64,000 nt of DNA from Desulfatirhabdium butyrativorans DSM 18734 (GTDB lineage: Bacteria > Desulfobacterota > Desulfobacteria > Desulfobacterales > Desulfatirhabdiaceae), in assembly GCF_000429925.1 (NCBI RefSeq), contig NZ_AUCU01000010.1, positions 62,001-126,000 of the forward strand, in the 5' to 3' direction. The translations under genes and the position numbers were made by a program. The notes beneath the pieces were generated by a model. The model was given only the letters and a program-made list of their open reading frames with translations. It did not search any database and had not been told where the DNA came from. Each line of letters starts with the position of its first letter. Position 1 is the first letter of the stretch. Shown here in pieces: positions 51,975 through 61,047 of the stretch.

Positions 51975-53562
51975 GGCTGAATACCACGGTCGGCCAATCC
52001 GAGGACAGGGTGCCGTAATCGGGGATGGCAATTTCAATGTCCGCATAACAGTATGGAAATTGCTTGCGGACTTTTTCCGCAGGAAAAAACCACCAGGTGC
52101 CGTCCACCAGCAGGATGACGCCTGCTGCAACGAGCAGCAGATTGAAGCAGGACCAGATGACATTGCCAAAACCGAAAAAAACCTGCAGCCCCATGCCGAC
52201 CGAAAGGATGCTGGTCCCGGTACGGATAAACGCCAGCCCCGTGCGGGACTGGGCCATCATCGTGCGCACCCTCGCCTTGATCGTCCGCCGGTCTGCAATG
52301 AGCGTCCGCTCGAGGGCCAGGCCCGTTGTTCCCCATATTCCGGGTGCGTGATCATCGGCCAGCCGAAGCGGAAACGGCCTGTCATTCGGCGGCGTCTGTC
52401 CGCCGAAGCGGTAATTGGGCGGGAACATGAAATCCCAGATGGATTGTCTCCGGTTTGCCTTGGATATTCCGATAGAAGTGTATTTGATGATCTGCCGTCC
52501 TGGAAGATAGTACTGAAATCCTTCCGCCGTCATGAGCACACCGCAGAAAATGAGCAGGCCATCCAAAATCGTCCACCAGCCGGTGTGGTACTGCCGCAGC
52601 AGCCCAATCCCGAGCCCGCTGAAGGCAATACCCGTACGGGTGAAGGCCAGCCCCGTCCGGGTCTGGGCCATGATGGTGCGATATCCCGCAAGAGCCGTGC
52701 GTTCTTCTGCGAGGTCCGTCCGATCGATGGCGAGAAACCGTCTTCTTTGAACCGGGCTGAGCCTGTTCCAGCGGTTGCGCAGTTCGCCAGCTCCGGCAAT
52801 GGGATCGCTCCTGCGATAGGAAACCCCCGAAGCGTCCTGAGTTTGTTCCAGCACGGTCGTTCCGAAGGTCGGCTCGGGTTCGAGCACTTCCACGGTTTTG
52901 CGTCCAAGATGACGAATGGGCAGGTACCAGAGAAATCCATCATAGATCATGACCAGCCCGCTTACCAAAAGCAGGACTTCCGCGAGGCTCAGATAGCCGA
53001 ATCCGAAGATTCTCAGCAGCACCAGAGCGATGGAGACGAAGGAAATGCCCGTACGGATGAATGCGAGACCCGTTCTTCCCTTGGCCAGAAGCGTCCGGTA
53101 CCGGCTGAGGGTTTCCCGTTGACCCGCAAACCATGTCCGCAGTCTTGCCAGAACGGTCCTCCCGGCGGAAACGGGAAACCCGGGGTTGAGATCCTGATGG
53201 TGCGCAATGGTGGCCAGAATATCGAAGGGAAGGGCAACGAGCAGATGCAGGGTTTCCACATTGAGAATGTCGCGAATGGTCTGGAGCAGTTCCAGATCTC
53301 CGGGTTTCCAGATCATGACGGTTGCGGCCCCGTTCCGGCAGGAAAGCGGAAACCACAGGTCACGCTTCAGTTGATCGAGGGGCAGTTTTCGCAGCAGGGT
53401 TTCGGGAATGACACGTTTTTCATCGTATTCCACAAACGGAAGCCCATAATGTTGGCTCAGGCATTGCAGGGCTTCATGCTTCGGAATGCGGCGCTCCCGG
53501 AGAAACGATTCTTCGAAACGGGCGGCCTGCGTCAAAATGCAAATGAGTTTCGTGGGCTGCAT
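51961..53562 (-). CDS. MshEN-like domain fused to three DUF202-like modules
   Basis: The protein has 533 residues. A short PilB/MshE-type N-terminal domain (~10-120; ALQCLSQHYGLPFVEYDEKR, FPLSCRNGAATVMIWKPGDL) lacks the usual second copy. Three DUF202-like modules follow at 134-218, 280-355 and 418-495, each with Arg-Thr repeats (RTGLAFIRTGISF, RTALAGYRTIMAQTRTGLAF, RTMMAQSRTGLAFIRTGTS) and two hydrophobic segments ending in a short WYLP/YYLP/WFFP motif. It is a paralogue of the next gene. The operon continues to the histidine kinase and receiver. No ribosome site is strong, so the start is uncertain. Confidence 0.72.
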   Translation of the reverse strand: MQPTKLICILTQAARFEESFLRERRIPKHEALQCLSQHYGLPFVEYDEKRVIPETLLRKLPLDQLKRDLWFPLSCRNGAATVMIWKPGDLELLQTIRDILNVETLHLLVALPFDILATIAHHQDLNPGFPVSAGRTVLARLRTWFAGQRETLSRYRTLLAKGRTGLAFIRTGISFVSIALVLLRIFGFGYLSLAEVLLLVSGLVMIYDGFLWYLPIRHLGRKTVEVLEPEPTFGTTVLEQTQDASGVSYRRSDPIAGAGELRNRWNRLSPVQRRRFLAIDRTDLAEERTALAGYRTIMAQTRTGLAFTRTGIAFSGLGIGLLRQYHTGWWTILDGLLIFCGVLMTAEGFQYYLPGRQIIKYTSIGISKANRRQSIWDFMFPPNYRFGGQTPPNDRPFPLRLADDHAPGIWGTTGLALERTLIADRRTIKARVRTMMAQSRTGLAFIRTGTSILSVGMGLQVFFGFGNVIWSCFNLLLVAAGVILLVDGTWWFFPAEKVRKQFPYCYADIEIAIPDYGTLSSDWPTVVFSHEDI

Positions 53563-53686
53563 GATTGGGAGATCATCACCGGTAGGCTTTCACCGCATGG
53601 CAGACACATCGGCTCGGAGAAAAAACGACAGGAACAGAGCAGACAATCGGGGGGGCTTCGGTACGGGAAAAAGGCGCCCCACCCGA

Positions 53687-54196
53687 TCATTGCTGAAGGG
53701 AGGACATCCGAAATGCCTTCAACCCTTCGAGGGAAATTTCCCCCTGGGACTGAAACGCCAGCTTGTCCGGCCGAAAGAATCCGCCGTCCATGAACAGCTT
53801 GCCATTCATTTGGTAGGCGACCTTGTCCTTCAAACGAATTTCCCGGATGATGCGCGCCATGTCTTCCACGGAAGAATAAACGGTGATCGGAATGACTGCT
53901 GTGTCATGGGGGGGAATATGGATGGGCATATTGGAGACCCCGGTAGCAAGTCTCGAATTTTCGAGATCAAGCTGGCAGTCGAGCCCCTTGAAGTCGAATG
54001 CATCGCTGTTGCCATTGAAAACCCGCATTTCGATTCTGAGAACGGCTTCGAACAGGTTGATATCCTCGACCTTGATTTTCGACACCGTCACACGAGGAGA
54101 TTCCACCGAACCGGTTTTGAAACCGCATCCGGCGGTTGATACCCATATCAGGATCATGCAGGAAATCGCAAGCCGGGAGGCAATATCCTTCCGCAT
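53687..54196 (-). CDS. LEA14-like lipoprotein
   Basis: The protein has 169 residues. A signal peptide ends in WVSTAGCGFKTG, a weak lipobox with Cys at ~24 (position -3 is Thr, which is unusual). SVESPRVTVSKIKVEDINLF, LRIEMRVFNGNSDAFDFKGL and VIPITVYSSVEDMARII match the LEA type 2 / WHy fold family, often found as outer-membrane-associated lipoproteins. Its function is unknown. It lies between the DUF202 cluster and the RNB gene on the same strand, separated from both by more than 120 bases. Confidence 0.72.
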   Translation of the reverse strand: MRKDIASRLAISCMILIWVSTAGCGFKTGSVESPRVTVSKIKVEDINLFEAVLRIEMRVFNGNSDAFDFKGLDCQLDLENSRLATGVSNMPIHIPPHDTAVIPITVYSSVEDMARIIREIRLKDKVAYQMNGKLFMDGGFFRPDKLAFQSQGEISLEGLKAFRMSSLQQ

Positions 54197-54325
54197 GCAG
54201 CTATCCTTCAGATTTGGTTAACTATTTTGTTGAAGATCCACTCGCCTTGAAAAAAATTGCGATTAAGGCATCGGTAGAATAGCGACCTTCTTCCTCAATG
54301 TCAAGGACGGATGATTCCGATTGGA

Positions 54326-56311
54326 TTACAAAAAAACGGCAAGCACGTTTCTTCGGGCGTTCACATGCTGGACCGTAACTTGAATACTTGCACCCGGTTT
54401 CAATTCCACTCCGGCGCTCAGGGGCATTTCGCACTCCATCATGAAATCGGGCAGCAGCACCTGCACGCCATCCCGTTTGCGCTGCAGCACGACAGCCTCT
54501 TCCTTCTTGCCGATCTGCGTCTCCAGGTATTTCAGGATCCAGTAGCGATTCCGCTGCTGCTGGATCCTGGATACATGGGTCAGCGGCTGCTGGATCTGCT
54601 GGATGAGCGAGTCGATTTCCTCACGGCTGTAGGCAGGCTCCAGCCCCAGAACCGACCGGATCTGGCGCTGGGTGACCAAGTCGGTATATTTGCGGATCGG
54701 GGATGTCGCCGTCACGTATGCATCCACACCCAGGCCCGTGTGGGGCTCCGGATCGCTTCGAATGATAAACCGGCTGAGCATCTTCCGTTGAATGTAATTC
54801 AGGAAAACGCTAGACACCGTTCCGGGGTACAGCCTTTCCCGGGGACCGGGCTGGGACCGGAAAATAGCCGAAACGCTGTGCTCCGCCAGGAATCGGGCCA
54901 TGACCCAGTTGGCCAGGATCATGAGTTCGGAAACCATCATCCGGCCGGGACTTTCCCGGTTGATGCGGTTGATGTTGATTTCACCGTTTTCGGCGATCCA
55001 TACGGAAATATCGGGAAGCGAAATATGGACCGCGCCGGATTCGATTCGCCTTTCCCGAAATTGCCGGGCCAGATCATACAGCACCATGATTTCGGAATCG
55101 GAATCGGCCATCTGGTTCACATCGAAATAGCTCATCTGGCGCCGGACCCGGATCACGCTCGGTTCGATCCGATAGGCCCTGAGCTGGGCCATGCGATCGA
55201 GATCCATCAGGATGCTGATGGCGGGGCGCTCATGATCAGCCTTCAGTGAGCAAACCCCTTCCGAAAGACAGGAGGGCAGCATGGGAATTTTCAGATCGGG
55301 CAGATAGATGGAGCTGGCCCGCTGTTTGGCCTCGATATCGAGCGGATCGCCGCGCTGCAGGATATGGCCGACATCGACGATATGAACCCCCACCCGGTAT
55401 CCGTCATCGATCGTCTCCACACTGATGGCATCGTCATAATCAAGGGTGGACTGCCCATCCACCGTCATGATCGAAAGACCCGTCAAATCCCGCCTGCCGC
55501 TCCAGTCCGGCTCGGAGCACCGGCTCATCAGATGCCGCGCATGCTCTTCCAGTTCGGGTTGAAACCGAATGGGAATGCCGTATCGCAACACATCGAGGTT
55601 TTCATCCGGGTGAAACACCCCGAGCCTCACAAAGATATCGAAGAGTTTTTCGGGATCCCTGATATCCGCTCGAGAAAGGATTTCTTTGGCCAGGGCGGCC
55701 TGGGGGGCATCACTGTCGAAAAGATAATAGGAGCGGAGCACCGGAATGACGGTGCCGATATCGTCGTCCATCGACAGGGCGGCGTTCGGGGCCGCCAGTG
55801 CATGTTTGAGCCACGAGCTACCGGTTTCGATCAGCCGTTTGCGCCGTTCGGCCTCCTGCTGCGCCTCGATCAGGCGCTGAACCTGATCCGCTGCAATCGG
55901 GAAAAACCGGTCATGATCGAATTTGAAGTAGATCCGGTTCTGAAAAAAGGCCCGGATGACGGCGGATTCATGATCGCAGGTAATGTCGCTGGAAAAACAG
56001 AGATGGGCCATTGTCGATACATCGATCCACTCCTGTTCGGTATGCAACACTTCCCAGATTTCACGGACCTCGATCTGATGGCTCAATTCTCGGCGCTTTT
56101 CGGAAACATAGCGCAGCATTTCCACCAGACGGTTTCGACCCAGGACTGGATCAAGGGAACGGTTACTTTTATGACAAAGCCGGTTTGTCGATATCGAAAC
56201 TTCACGATTCGTCTCGGTCAGCAGACGAAGGCGCTGATGTTTCACCTCCTGAACGACCGCACACATCACTTTTTCATGATCGATGAATTCGACAACCAAT
56301 CCAGTTTCCAT
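54326..56311 (-). CDS. RNB-domain exoribonuclease (RNase II/R family)
   Basis: The protein has 661 residues. The RNB catalytic core carries MTVDGQSTLDYDDAISVETI with the acidic metal ligands, VGVHIVDVGHILQRGDPLDI, SSIYLPDLKIPMLPSCLSEG and SLKADHERPAISI. RSQPGPRERLYPG, HTGLGVDAYVTATSPIRKYT and the ending are also RNase II/R-like. An S1 domain is not obvious at the C-terminus, and the N-terminal ~190 residues replace the cold-shock domains with a helical region, resembling the ribonuclease II-like proteins of some proteobacteria and cyanobacteria. It degrades RNA 3'-5'. The start at 56311 is preferred over TTG at 56329. Confidence 0.85.
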   Translation of the reverse strand: METGLVVEFIDHEKVMCAVVQEVKHQRLRLLTETNREVSISTNRLCHKSNRSLDPVLGRNRLVEMLRYVSEKRRELSHQIEVREIWEVLHTEQEWIDVSTMAHLCFSSDITCDHESAVIRAFFQNRIYFKFDHDRFFPIAADQVQRLIEAQQEAERRKRLIETGSSWLKHALAAPNAALSMDDDIGTVIPVLRSYYLFDSDAPQAALAKEILSRADIRDPEKLFDIFVRLGVFHPDENLDVLRYGIPIRFQPELEEHARHLMSRCSEPDWSGRRDLTGLSIMTVDGQSTLDYDDAISVETIDDGYRVGVHIVDVGHILQRGDPLDIEAKQRASSIYLPDLKIPMLPSCLSEGVCSLKADHERPAISILMDLDRMAQLRAYRIEPSVIRVRRQMSYFDVNQMADSDSEIMVLYDLARQFRERRIESGAVHISLPDISVWIAENGEININRINRESPGRMMVSELMILANWVMARFLAEHSVSAIFRSQPGPRERLYPGTVSSVFLNYIQRKMLSRFIIRSDPEPHTGLGVDAYVTATSPIRKYTDLVTQRQIRSVLGLEPAYSREEIDSLIQQIQQPLTHVSRIQQQRNRYWILKYLETQIGKKEEAVVLQRKRDGVQVLLPDFMMECEMPLSAGVELKPGASIQVTVQHVNARRNVLAVFL

Positions 56312-56457
56312 GGCCGCCAACCTTATCAATGGGATTTGGAAAAGTCAATGTAACAAACGTATGGAAGGCTTCCGGATCCGTTGTTGAAAACCCCGGACCG
56401 ATCGTGCTATTCTGAACGACAAATTCGCGGACATCGTGGATGCCGACAGGAGACCCC

Positions 56458-56823
56458 ATGGAGCCTGCACTGACCAGAGACATACTCGAACACCGATGGA
56501 ATCGCCTTCTCGTATGTTCCGAAGCAGCCGTCCGGAAACATCCCGAGGTATTGCGGGACATCAAGAAACACCTCGATACGGTTTTCTCCGGCCCCATCGA
56601 TATCTCCCAGTATTACCCCTTCGCCCGCAAATTGACGGAGATGCTGAACACGCTCGTTCAAAGCCATGAAGAAACCATTTTTTCCTATTACATCGGACAC
56701 CTCGATCCAGGCAGACATGGAGATCCCCGATATTTTCGGGCGATATGCCTCGATCTGACGCAACAGATTCGTGAAATGGAACGCTGGCGGATGCAACGTC
56801 ACAGGCTGCGACGCATCAAATAA
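56458..56823 (+). CDS. Uncharacterised helical protein
   Basis: The protein has 121 residues. MEPALTRDILEHRWNRLLVC and REMERWRMQRHRLRRIK at its ends bracket a helical middle (RKLTEMLNTLVQSHEETIFS). No domain is recognised. AGGAG precedes the ATG at six bases; an upstream ATG at 56440 has no ribosome site. It is divergent from the RNB gene and 78 bases before the DUF3786 gene. Confidence 0.55.
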   Translation: MEPALTRDILEHRWNRLLVCSEAAVRKHPEVLRDIKKHLDTVFSGPIDISQYYPFARKLTEMLNTLVQSHEETIFSYYIGHLDPGRHGDPRYFRAICLDLTQQIREMERWRMQRHRLRRIK

Positions 56824-56901
56824 TATCCAGCCATATCTCAGGCCGAAGCCCTTCCCGCCCCGACTTCCTTTCATTGAAAGAATCATGAGGAGAAAACCGC
56901 C

Positions 56902-57705
56902 ATGCAGGCGCCACAAACGATTATGGATATTTTCAAGCTCCTGAACAAAACCAATTGCCGGAAATGCAACGAAAAAACCTGCCTCGCCTTTGCGGCGGCG
57001 GTTTTTCAGGGAAGAAGGTCTCTCGAGGAGTGCCCGGAGCTGCCGCGCGACATCGTCCGGTCTTTCCGGAAACCCTCCCCTCCTCCCCTGATCGAAGAAA
57101 TCAACAACGCTCCCATCGATGCATTGAAAAAGCGCCTCTCCGAGATCGATCTACGTGAAGCCGCCGCCCGCATCGGGGCGAAATATGAATCCGGCCGACT
57201 GATCATCCGGATTTTCGGAAAAGAATTCGGCTTCGACGCAACGGGCGCCATCACGACGGATATTCATGTGAATCACTGGGTGCTGATCCCGGTACTGACC
57301 CATATCCTCGAAGGAAAAGGCGTGCCGCCCGCCGGCCGGTGGGTCCCTTTCCGGGAGCTTGAAGGCGGAATGGCGTGGCTGGGCCTCTATGAGCAGCAGG
57401 GCGAAAAGGTGCTGCGGAAAGTGGCGGACACGTACCCGGATCTGTTCCGCGACATGATTGAAATGTTCAATGGCAAACGGGTGGAAAACCTCTACGAAGC
57501 CGACATTTCCCTGGTCCTGAATCCCCTGCCCCTTTTCCCCATTCTGGTCTGCTACTGGATGCCTGAAGAAGGCATGGCATCGAGCCTGACCCTGTTCTTC
57601 GACAAGGGCGCCGATCAAAACCTCGATATCCAGGCCATTTACAGCCTCGTCGCCGGGATAGCCCACATGTTCGAAAAACTGGCGGCGCGACATGGGTTTT
57701 CCTGA
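56902..57705 (+). CDS. DUF3786 protein with N-terminal Fe-S (4Fe-4S) motif
   Basis: The protein has 267 residues. The N-terminus KLLNKTNCRKCNEKTCLAFA, then CPELPRDIV, is the Fe-S cluster motif (PF04060) also found in corrinoid/CO dehydrogenase-associated proteins, with Cys at ~19, 22, 27 and 44. The rest matches DUF3786 (AARIGAKYESGRLIIRIFGK, EGGMAWLGLYEQQGE, LPLFPILVCYWMPEEGMAS). Such proteins occur in anaerobes that use the Wood-Ljungdahl pathway. The role is unknown. GAGGAGAAA precedes the start. Confidence 0.82.
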   Translation: MQAPQTIMDIFKLLNKTNCRKCNEKTCLAFAAAVFQGRRSLEECPELPRDIVRSFRKPSPPPLIEEINNAPIDALKKRLSEIDLREAAARIGAKYESGRLIIRIFGKEFGFDATGAITTDIHVNHWVLIPVLTHILEGKGVPPAGRWVPFRELEGGMAWLGLYEQQGEKVLRKVADTYPDLFRDMIEMFNGKRVENLYEADISLVLNPLPLFPILVCYWMPEEGMASSLTLFFDKGADQNLDIQAIYSLVAGIAHMFEKLAARHGFS

Positions 57706-57722
57706 GTTTCTGCAAATTCCTC

Positions 57723-57838
57723 AGACCTGAACGGAAATCCCCTTGGTTGCCTGACCGGATCCGGCAGGAAGAACGCTATCGCAAAACAGCCCGCCATCCG
57801 GCTCAGGTTGTAACCAAGGGGGTTTCCGTTCTGGCACT
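57723..57838. mobile_element. Short inverted-repeat element
   Basis: The left arm CTGAACGGAAATCCCCTTGG (57727) and right arm CCAAGGGGGTTTCCGTTCTG (57814) are nearly perfect inverted repeats of about 20 bases separated by ~65 bases. The ends match those of the 39-kb MITE-like element (CCTGAACGGAAA). No ORF lies inside. Confidence 0.65.
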
Positions 57839-57910
57839 AACTGGGTTTCCCATTCCGTATGGGTTCGGCCGCTTTGCTCATGAGGCGACATGGCGTCATC
57901 CGGCATTCTT

Positions 57911-57987
57911 CTGTCTCCTGTCTCCTGACTTCTGACTCCTGACTTCTGACTTCTGAATTCTGTCTCCTGACCCCTAACCCCTGACCA
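57911..57987. repeat. Heptamer array CTGACTT/CTGACTC
   Basis: About eleven 7-bp units (CTGTCTC, CTGACTT, CTGACTC, CTAACCC) occur upstream of the double-cubane gene. It belongs to the same family as the arrays at 26.27 and 31.8 kb but lacks their flanks. The rest of the gap 57706-58143 has no gene. Confidence 0.9.
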
Positions 57988-58143
57988 CAAAGAATCCGCC
58001 CCTTCCCCAACTGTCATTCCCATTATGAATTGGTATTCTTCCCTTTTCTGAAGTATAGGGCGAAACTCACTGTTTTTGCGTGACTGCGGTATCCCCGCCC
58101 AGGATTGCCCATTCATCCACCATCCATCAGAAAGGAAAGACCT

Positions 58144-59418
58144 ATGGGAAACGACTATGTAGCCATGTGGGAAAAACTCAATCTCGATATCACGGCTCAT
58201 GACGGACTGCTTGCGGTTCTGGGAAATTTTTACAACGACATCTACCTCAGCCAGGAGGGCAGGCTCAAAGGCATGGAGTATCTCGATTTCGTTCTGTCCG
58301 AGGTACACGGACTGCGGATCAAGGAATTGCAGGATGCCAAACAGGCGGGGCGAAAAATTGTCGGGACTTTCTGCATTTTCGTTCCGGAGGAAATCACCCT
58401 AGCGGCCGATGCCATCCAGGTTGGCCTGTGCGCCGGCGCCGAAATCGGCAAGGAAGCGGCAGAGCAGGTTTTGCCGCGCAACACATGCGCCCTCATCAAA
58501 TCGTTTGTCGGCTTCAAGCTGGCAAAGCTTTGCCCATACATCGAATCCTGCGATCTCGTCGTCGGAGAAACCACCTGCGACGGCAAGAAAAAAGCCTATG
58601 AAATCTTCCGGGACTATGCCCCTCTTTATGTAATGGAAATCCCGCAGATGAAAGCCGCATCCGACAAGGCCCTGCTCAAGACGGAATTCATGCGCTATTT
58701 GGGGGAAATCGAAAGGCTGACCGGCAAGAAGATCACGGCCGAAAAGCTCAGGGCAGCCATCCAGGTCGTCAACAACCGCCGAAAAGCTCTGCAGCGCCTC
58801 GACAGTCTCCGAAAAGCCACCCCAAGCCCCATCTCCGGAAGGGATGCCCTGCTCATTCATCAGATCAGTTTCTATGACGATCCGGTTCGATTCACCCACC
58901 AGATCGGCCTGCTCTGCGACGAACTCGAAAAGCGGGTTGCCGACAAGCAGGGGGTTGCACCGGAGACCGCCAAACGCGTCATGCTCTCCGGCTGTCCCAT
59001 GGCCGTACCCAACTGGAAGCTGCCGTTCGTGATCGAATCATCGGGAGCTGTCATCGTTGGAGAGGAATCCTGTATCGGCGATCGCAACATCCGGGACCTG
59101 GTCGATGAATCCGGCGCAACCGTCGAGGAAATGATCGATCGGCTCGTGGATCGGTATTTTCAGATCGACTGCGCCGTGTTCACGCCCAACGAGGAGCGAC
59201 TGGATCATATCGTCCGGATGGCCAAGGACATGAAAGCCGATGGTGTCATCCATTACGGGCTCATGTTCTGCCAGCCCTATGCCATGGAAGTCCACAAGGT
59301 TTCGAAACGTCTCGAAACCGAAGGAATCCCGCTGCTGTCCATCGAAACCGATTATTCCATGGAAGATGTCGGCCAGTTGAAAACCCGGGTGGAAGCCTTC
59401 ATCGAAATGCTTCGGTAA
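58144..59418 (+). CDS. Double-cubane-cluster protein of the 2-hydroxyacyl-CoA dehydratase family
   Basis: The protein has 424 residues. IVGTFCIFVPEEITLAADAI, VGLCAGAEIGKEAAEQVLPR, NTCALIKSFVGFKLAKLCPY and DLVVGETTCDGKKKAYE are typical of the DCCP branch (double-cubane [8Fe-9S] cluster proteins such as YjiM), related to benzoyl-CoA and 2-hydroxyacyl-CoA dehydratases. GCPMAVPNWKLPFVIESSGA and LMFCQPYAMEVHK carry further Cys. It probably catalyses a low-potential, ATP-dependent reduction, but its ATPase activator is not in the window. GAAAGGAAAG precedes the start. Confidence 0.85.
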   Translation: MGNDYVAMWEKLNLDITAHDGLLAVLGNFYNDIYLSQEGRLKGMEYLDFVLSEVHGLRIKELQDAKQAGRKIVGTFCIFVPEEITLAADAIQVGLCAGAEIGKEAAEQVLPRNTCALIKSFVGFKLAKLCPYIESCDLVVGETTCDGKKKAYEIFRDYAPLYVMEIPQMKAASDKALLKTEFMRYLGEIERLTGKKITAEKLRAAIQVVNNRRKALQRLDSLRKATPSPISGRDALLIHQISFYDDPVRFTHQIGLLCDELEKRVADKQGVAPETAKRVMLSGCPMAVPNWKLPFVIESSGAVIVGEESCIGDRNIRDLVDESGATVEEMIDRLVDRYFQIDCAVFTPNEERLDHIVRMAKDMKADGVIHYGLMFCQPYAMEVHKVSKRLETEGIPLLSIETDYSMEDVGQLKTRVEAFIEMLR

Positions 59419-59443
59419 ATCGGAGGGGGGTGCCAATTTTTTC

Positions 59444-59472
59444 TTGACATCCTCCGCCATCAAGACTAAAAA
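59444..59472 (+). promoter_or_regulatory. Promoter of the nuo-like operon
   Basis: TTGACA (59444-59449) and TAAAAA (59467-59472) are separated by 17 bases, about 125 bases upstream of nuoA. This is a good -35 box with a moderate -10. The DCCP gene ends 26 bases before it. Confidence 0.6.
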
Positions 59473-59598
59473 ACGTCGCCAACACAGGGATGAATTTCGT
59501 TCATTCACTCGCCTGCCTTCTTTCAGAAAGATGGGCCGGTCTGGAATTAATCGTCCTTGTCGCTTTCTCATCCACCATTCTACCGCAAGGAGATCGGA

Positions 59599-59979
59599 AT
59601 GGTATTTCAATGGGTGCATTTGGCGATCATCCTCTTTCTTGTCGGAGGCGCTCTGCTTGGAGCGCTTCCCCTCGTCGCTTCCCGTTTGGTTGCTCCCCGA
59701 AACCGTGCCAAAGACCTTGGCCTCCCCTATGAATGCGGCATTACACCGCATGGCCCCGCCCATGTCCGATTCGGCATCAATTACTACGTTTACGCGCTGC
59801 TGTTTCTGGCCTTCGATGTCGATGTGCTCTATCTCTTCCCTGTAGCCGTCTACTATCCGCACAGCCCCGGGTGGGCCATTTTTTGGGAGTTCATCGTTTT
59901 CCTCGGAATCCTCGCACTCGCAGTGCTCTATTTCCTGAAAAAAGGGGTATTTACGTGGCCGAGAAAAATCTCCTTCTGA
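59599..59979 (+). CDS. nuoA: NADH-quinone oxidoreductase subunit A
   Basis: The protein has 126 residues with three membrane segments. [20 protein letters not shown] and [17 protein letters not shown] are typical of NuoA. It is a membrane subunit at the quinone-pocket side of complex I. CAAGGAGATCGG supports the ATG at 59599. It overlaps nuoB by 25 bases. Confidence 0.93.
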   Translation: MVFQWVHLAIILFLVGGALLGALPLVASRLVAPRNRAKDLGLPYECGITPHGPAHVRFGINYYVYALLFLAFDVDVLYLFPVAVYYPHSPGWAIFWEFIVFLGILALAVLYFLKKGVFTWPRKISF

Positions 59980-60488
59980 CACCGGCCGAATCCACGATCG
60001 ATCCGCCGATCGTTCGCATCAAGCCGGTACAGGACATTCTCGATCTTTGCCGATCCATGTCCTTCTGGCCCATGACCTTCGGTCTGGCTTGCTGCGCCAT
60101 CGAAATGATGGCTGTCGGCATGGCCCGGTTCGACATCGCCCGGTTCGGCGCAGAGGCTTTCCGCCCTTCTCCGAGACAGGCCGATCTGATGATTGTCGCT
60201 GGCACCGTTTCCCGCAAGATGGCCCCTGCCGTCATTCGCCTCTACGAGCAGATGCCTGCCCCCAAGTGGGTGATGGCGCTCGGCAATTGCGCCATTTCGG
60301 GAGGGCCTTTCTCTTTCGAAGGTCAGTATGGCATCGTGGAAGGCGTCGATACCATCATTCCGGTGGATGTATTTGTGCCGGGATGCCCCCCGAGGCCGGA
60401 AGGGCTTCTCGAAGGTCTGTTTGCCCTGCAGCAGAAAATCACCGGCAAACGCTGGTGGCCTCTTCCCCAAAAGGCGGTCCTCTCATGA
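59955..60488 (+). CDS. nuoB: NADH-quinone oxidoreductase subunit B
   Basis: The protein has 177 residues. [52 protein letters not shown] and [15 protein letters not shown] hold the four Cys that bind cluster N2. It is a peripheral-arm subunit next to the quinone site. A GTG start at 59955 follows AAAGGGG. It ends in an ATGA overlap with nuoC. Confidence 0.94.
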   Translation: MAEKNLLLTPAESTIDPPIVRIKPVQDILDLCRSMSFWPMTFGLACCAIEMMAVGMARFDIARFGAEAFRPSPRQADLMIVAGTVSRKMAPAVIRLYEQMPAPKWVMALGNCAISGGPFSFEGQYGIVEGVDTIIPVDVFVPGCPPRPEGLLEGLFALQQKITGKRWWPLPQKAVLS

Positions 60489-61000
60489 GCACGGCTTCGG
60501 AATCCTTGCTGAACGATCTCCAGCGACGGGTGGGAAAAATCACCGTCCACAATCCGCAATACGGAAAAAGCGGGTCGCATATCGATGTTTCCATCGACCC
60601 TGATTCCCTTGTCGATGCTGCAACAGTGCTTTGTGAAGCCGGATATTTTCTGGAAGATCTGGCAGGCGTCGATGTTGCGGAAGGCATCTGGCTCATCTAC
60701 CATTTCGACCGGCACGATGCATCCTGCCGGCTGACGCTCCGCGCCCTGGTGCCCCACGGCAAGCCATGCGCGCCTTCGCTGTGCGGCATTTTCAAGGGGG
60801 CGGACTGGCACGAGCGGGAATGCTTCGATTTTTACGGCGTGCGCTTCGATGGGCATCCCAACCTCAAGCCGCTGCTGCTGCCGGACGACATCGATCAGCC
60901 CCCCTTGCTCAAGGAAACGGGCAAAATGCCCATTCTCGGTCTGATTCCGCTCGAGCGCTGGGTGGAAGACAGATCCAAGCCCAGGGCCGGTTTGCCTTGA
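60485..61000 (+). CDS. nuoC: NADH-quinone oxidoreductase subunit C
   Basis: The protein has 171 residues. [20 protein letters not shown] and the complex I 30-kDa signature [20 protein letters not shown] are present; the end [20 protein letters not shown] follows. It belongs to the peripheral arm. nuoD, which normally follows or is fused to nuoC, is not next to it: the next gene is a ferredoxin. The ATG overlaps nuoB's stop. Confidence 0.92.
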   Translation: MSTASESLLNDLQRRVGKITVHNPQYGKSGSHIDVSIDPDSLVDAATVLCEAGYFLEDLAGVDVAEGIWLIYHFDRHDASCRLTLRALVPHGKPCAPSLCGIFKGADWHERECFDFYGVRFDGHPNLKPLLLPDDIDQPPLLKETGKMPILGLIPLERWVEDRSKPRAGLP

Positions 61001-61047
61001 TCTTCTCTCGTCATCCTATCCGGATTTTCTGATTCAAGGAGCTGCAC

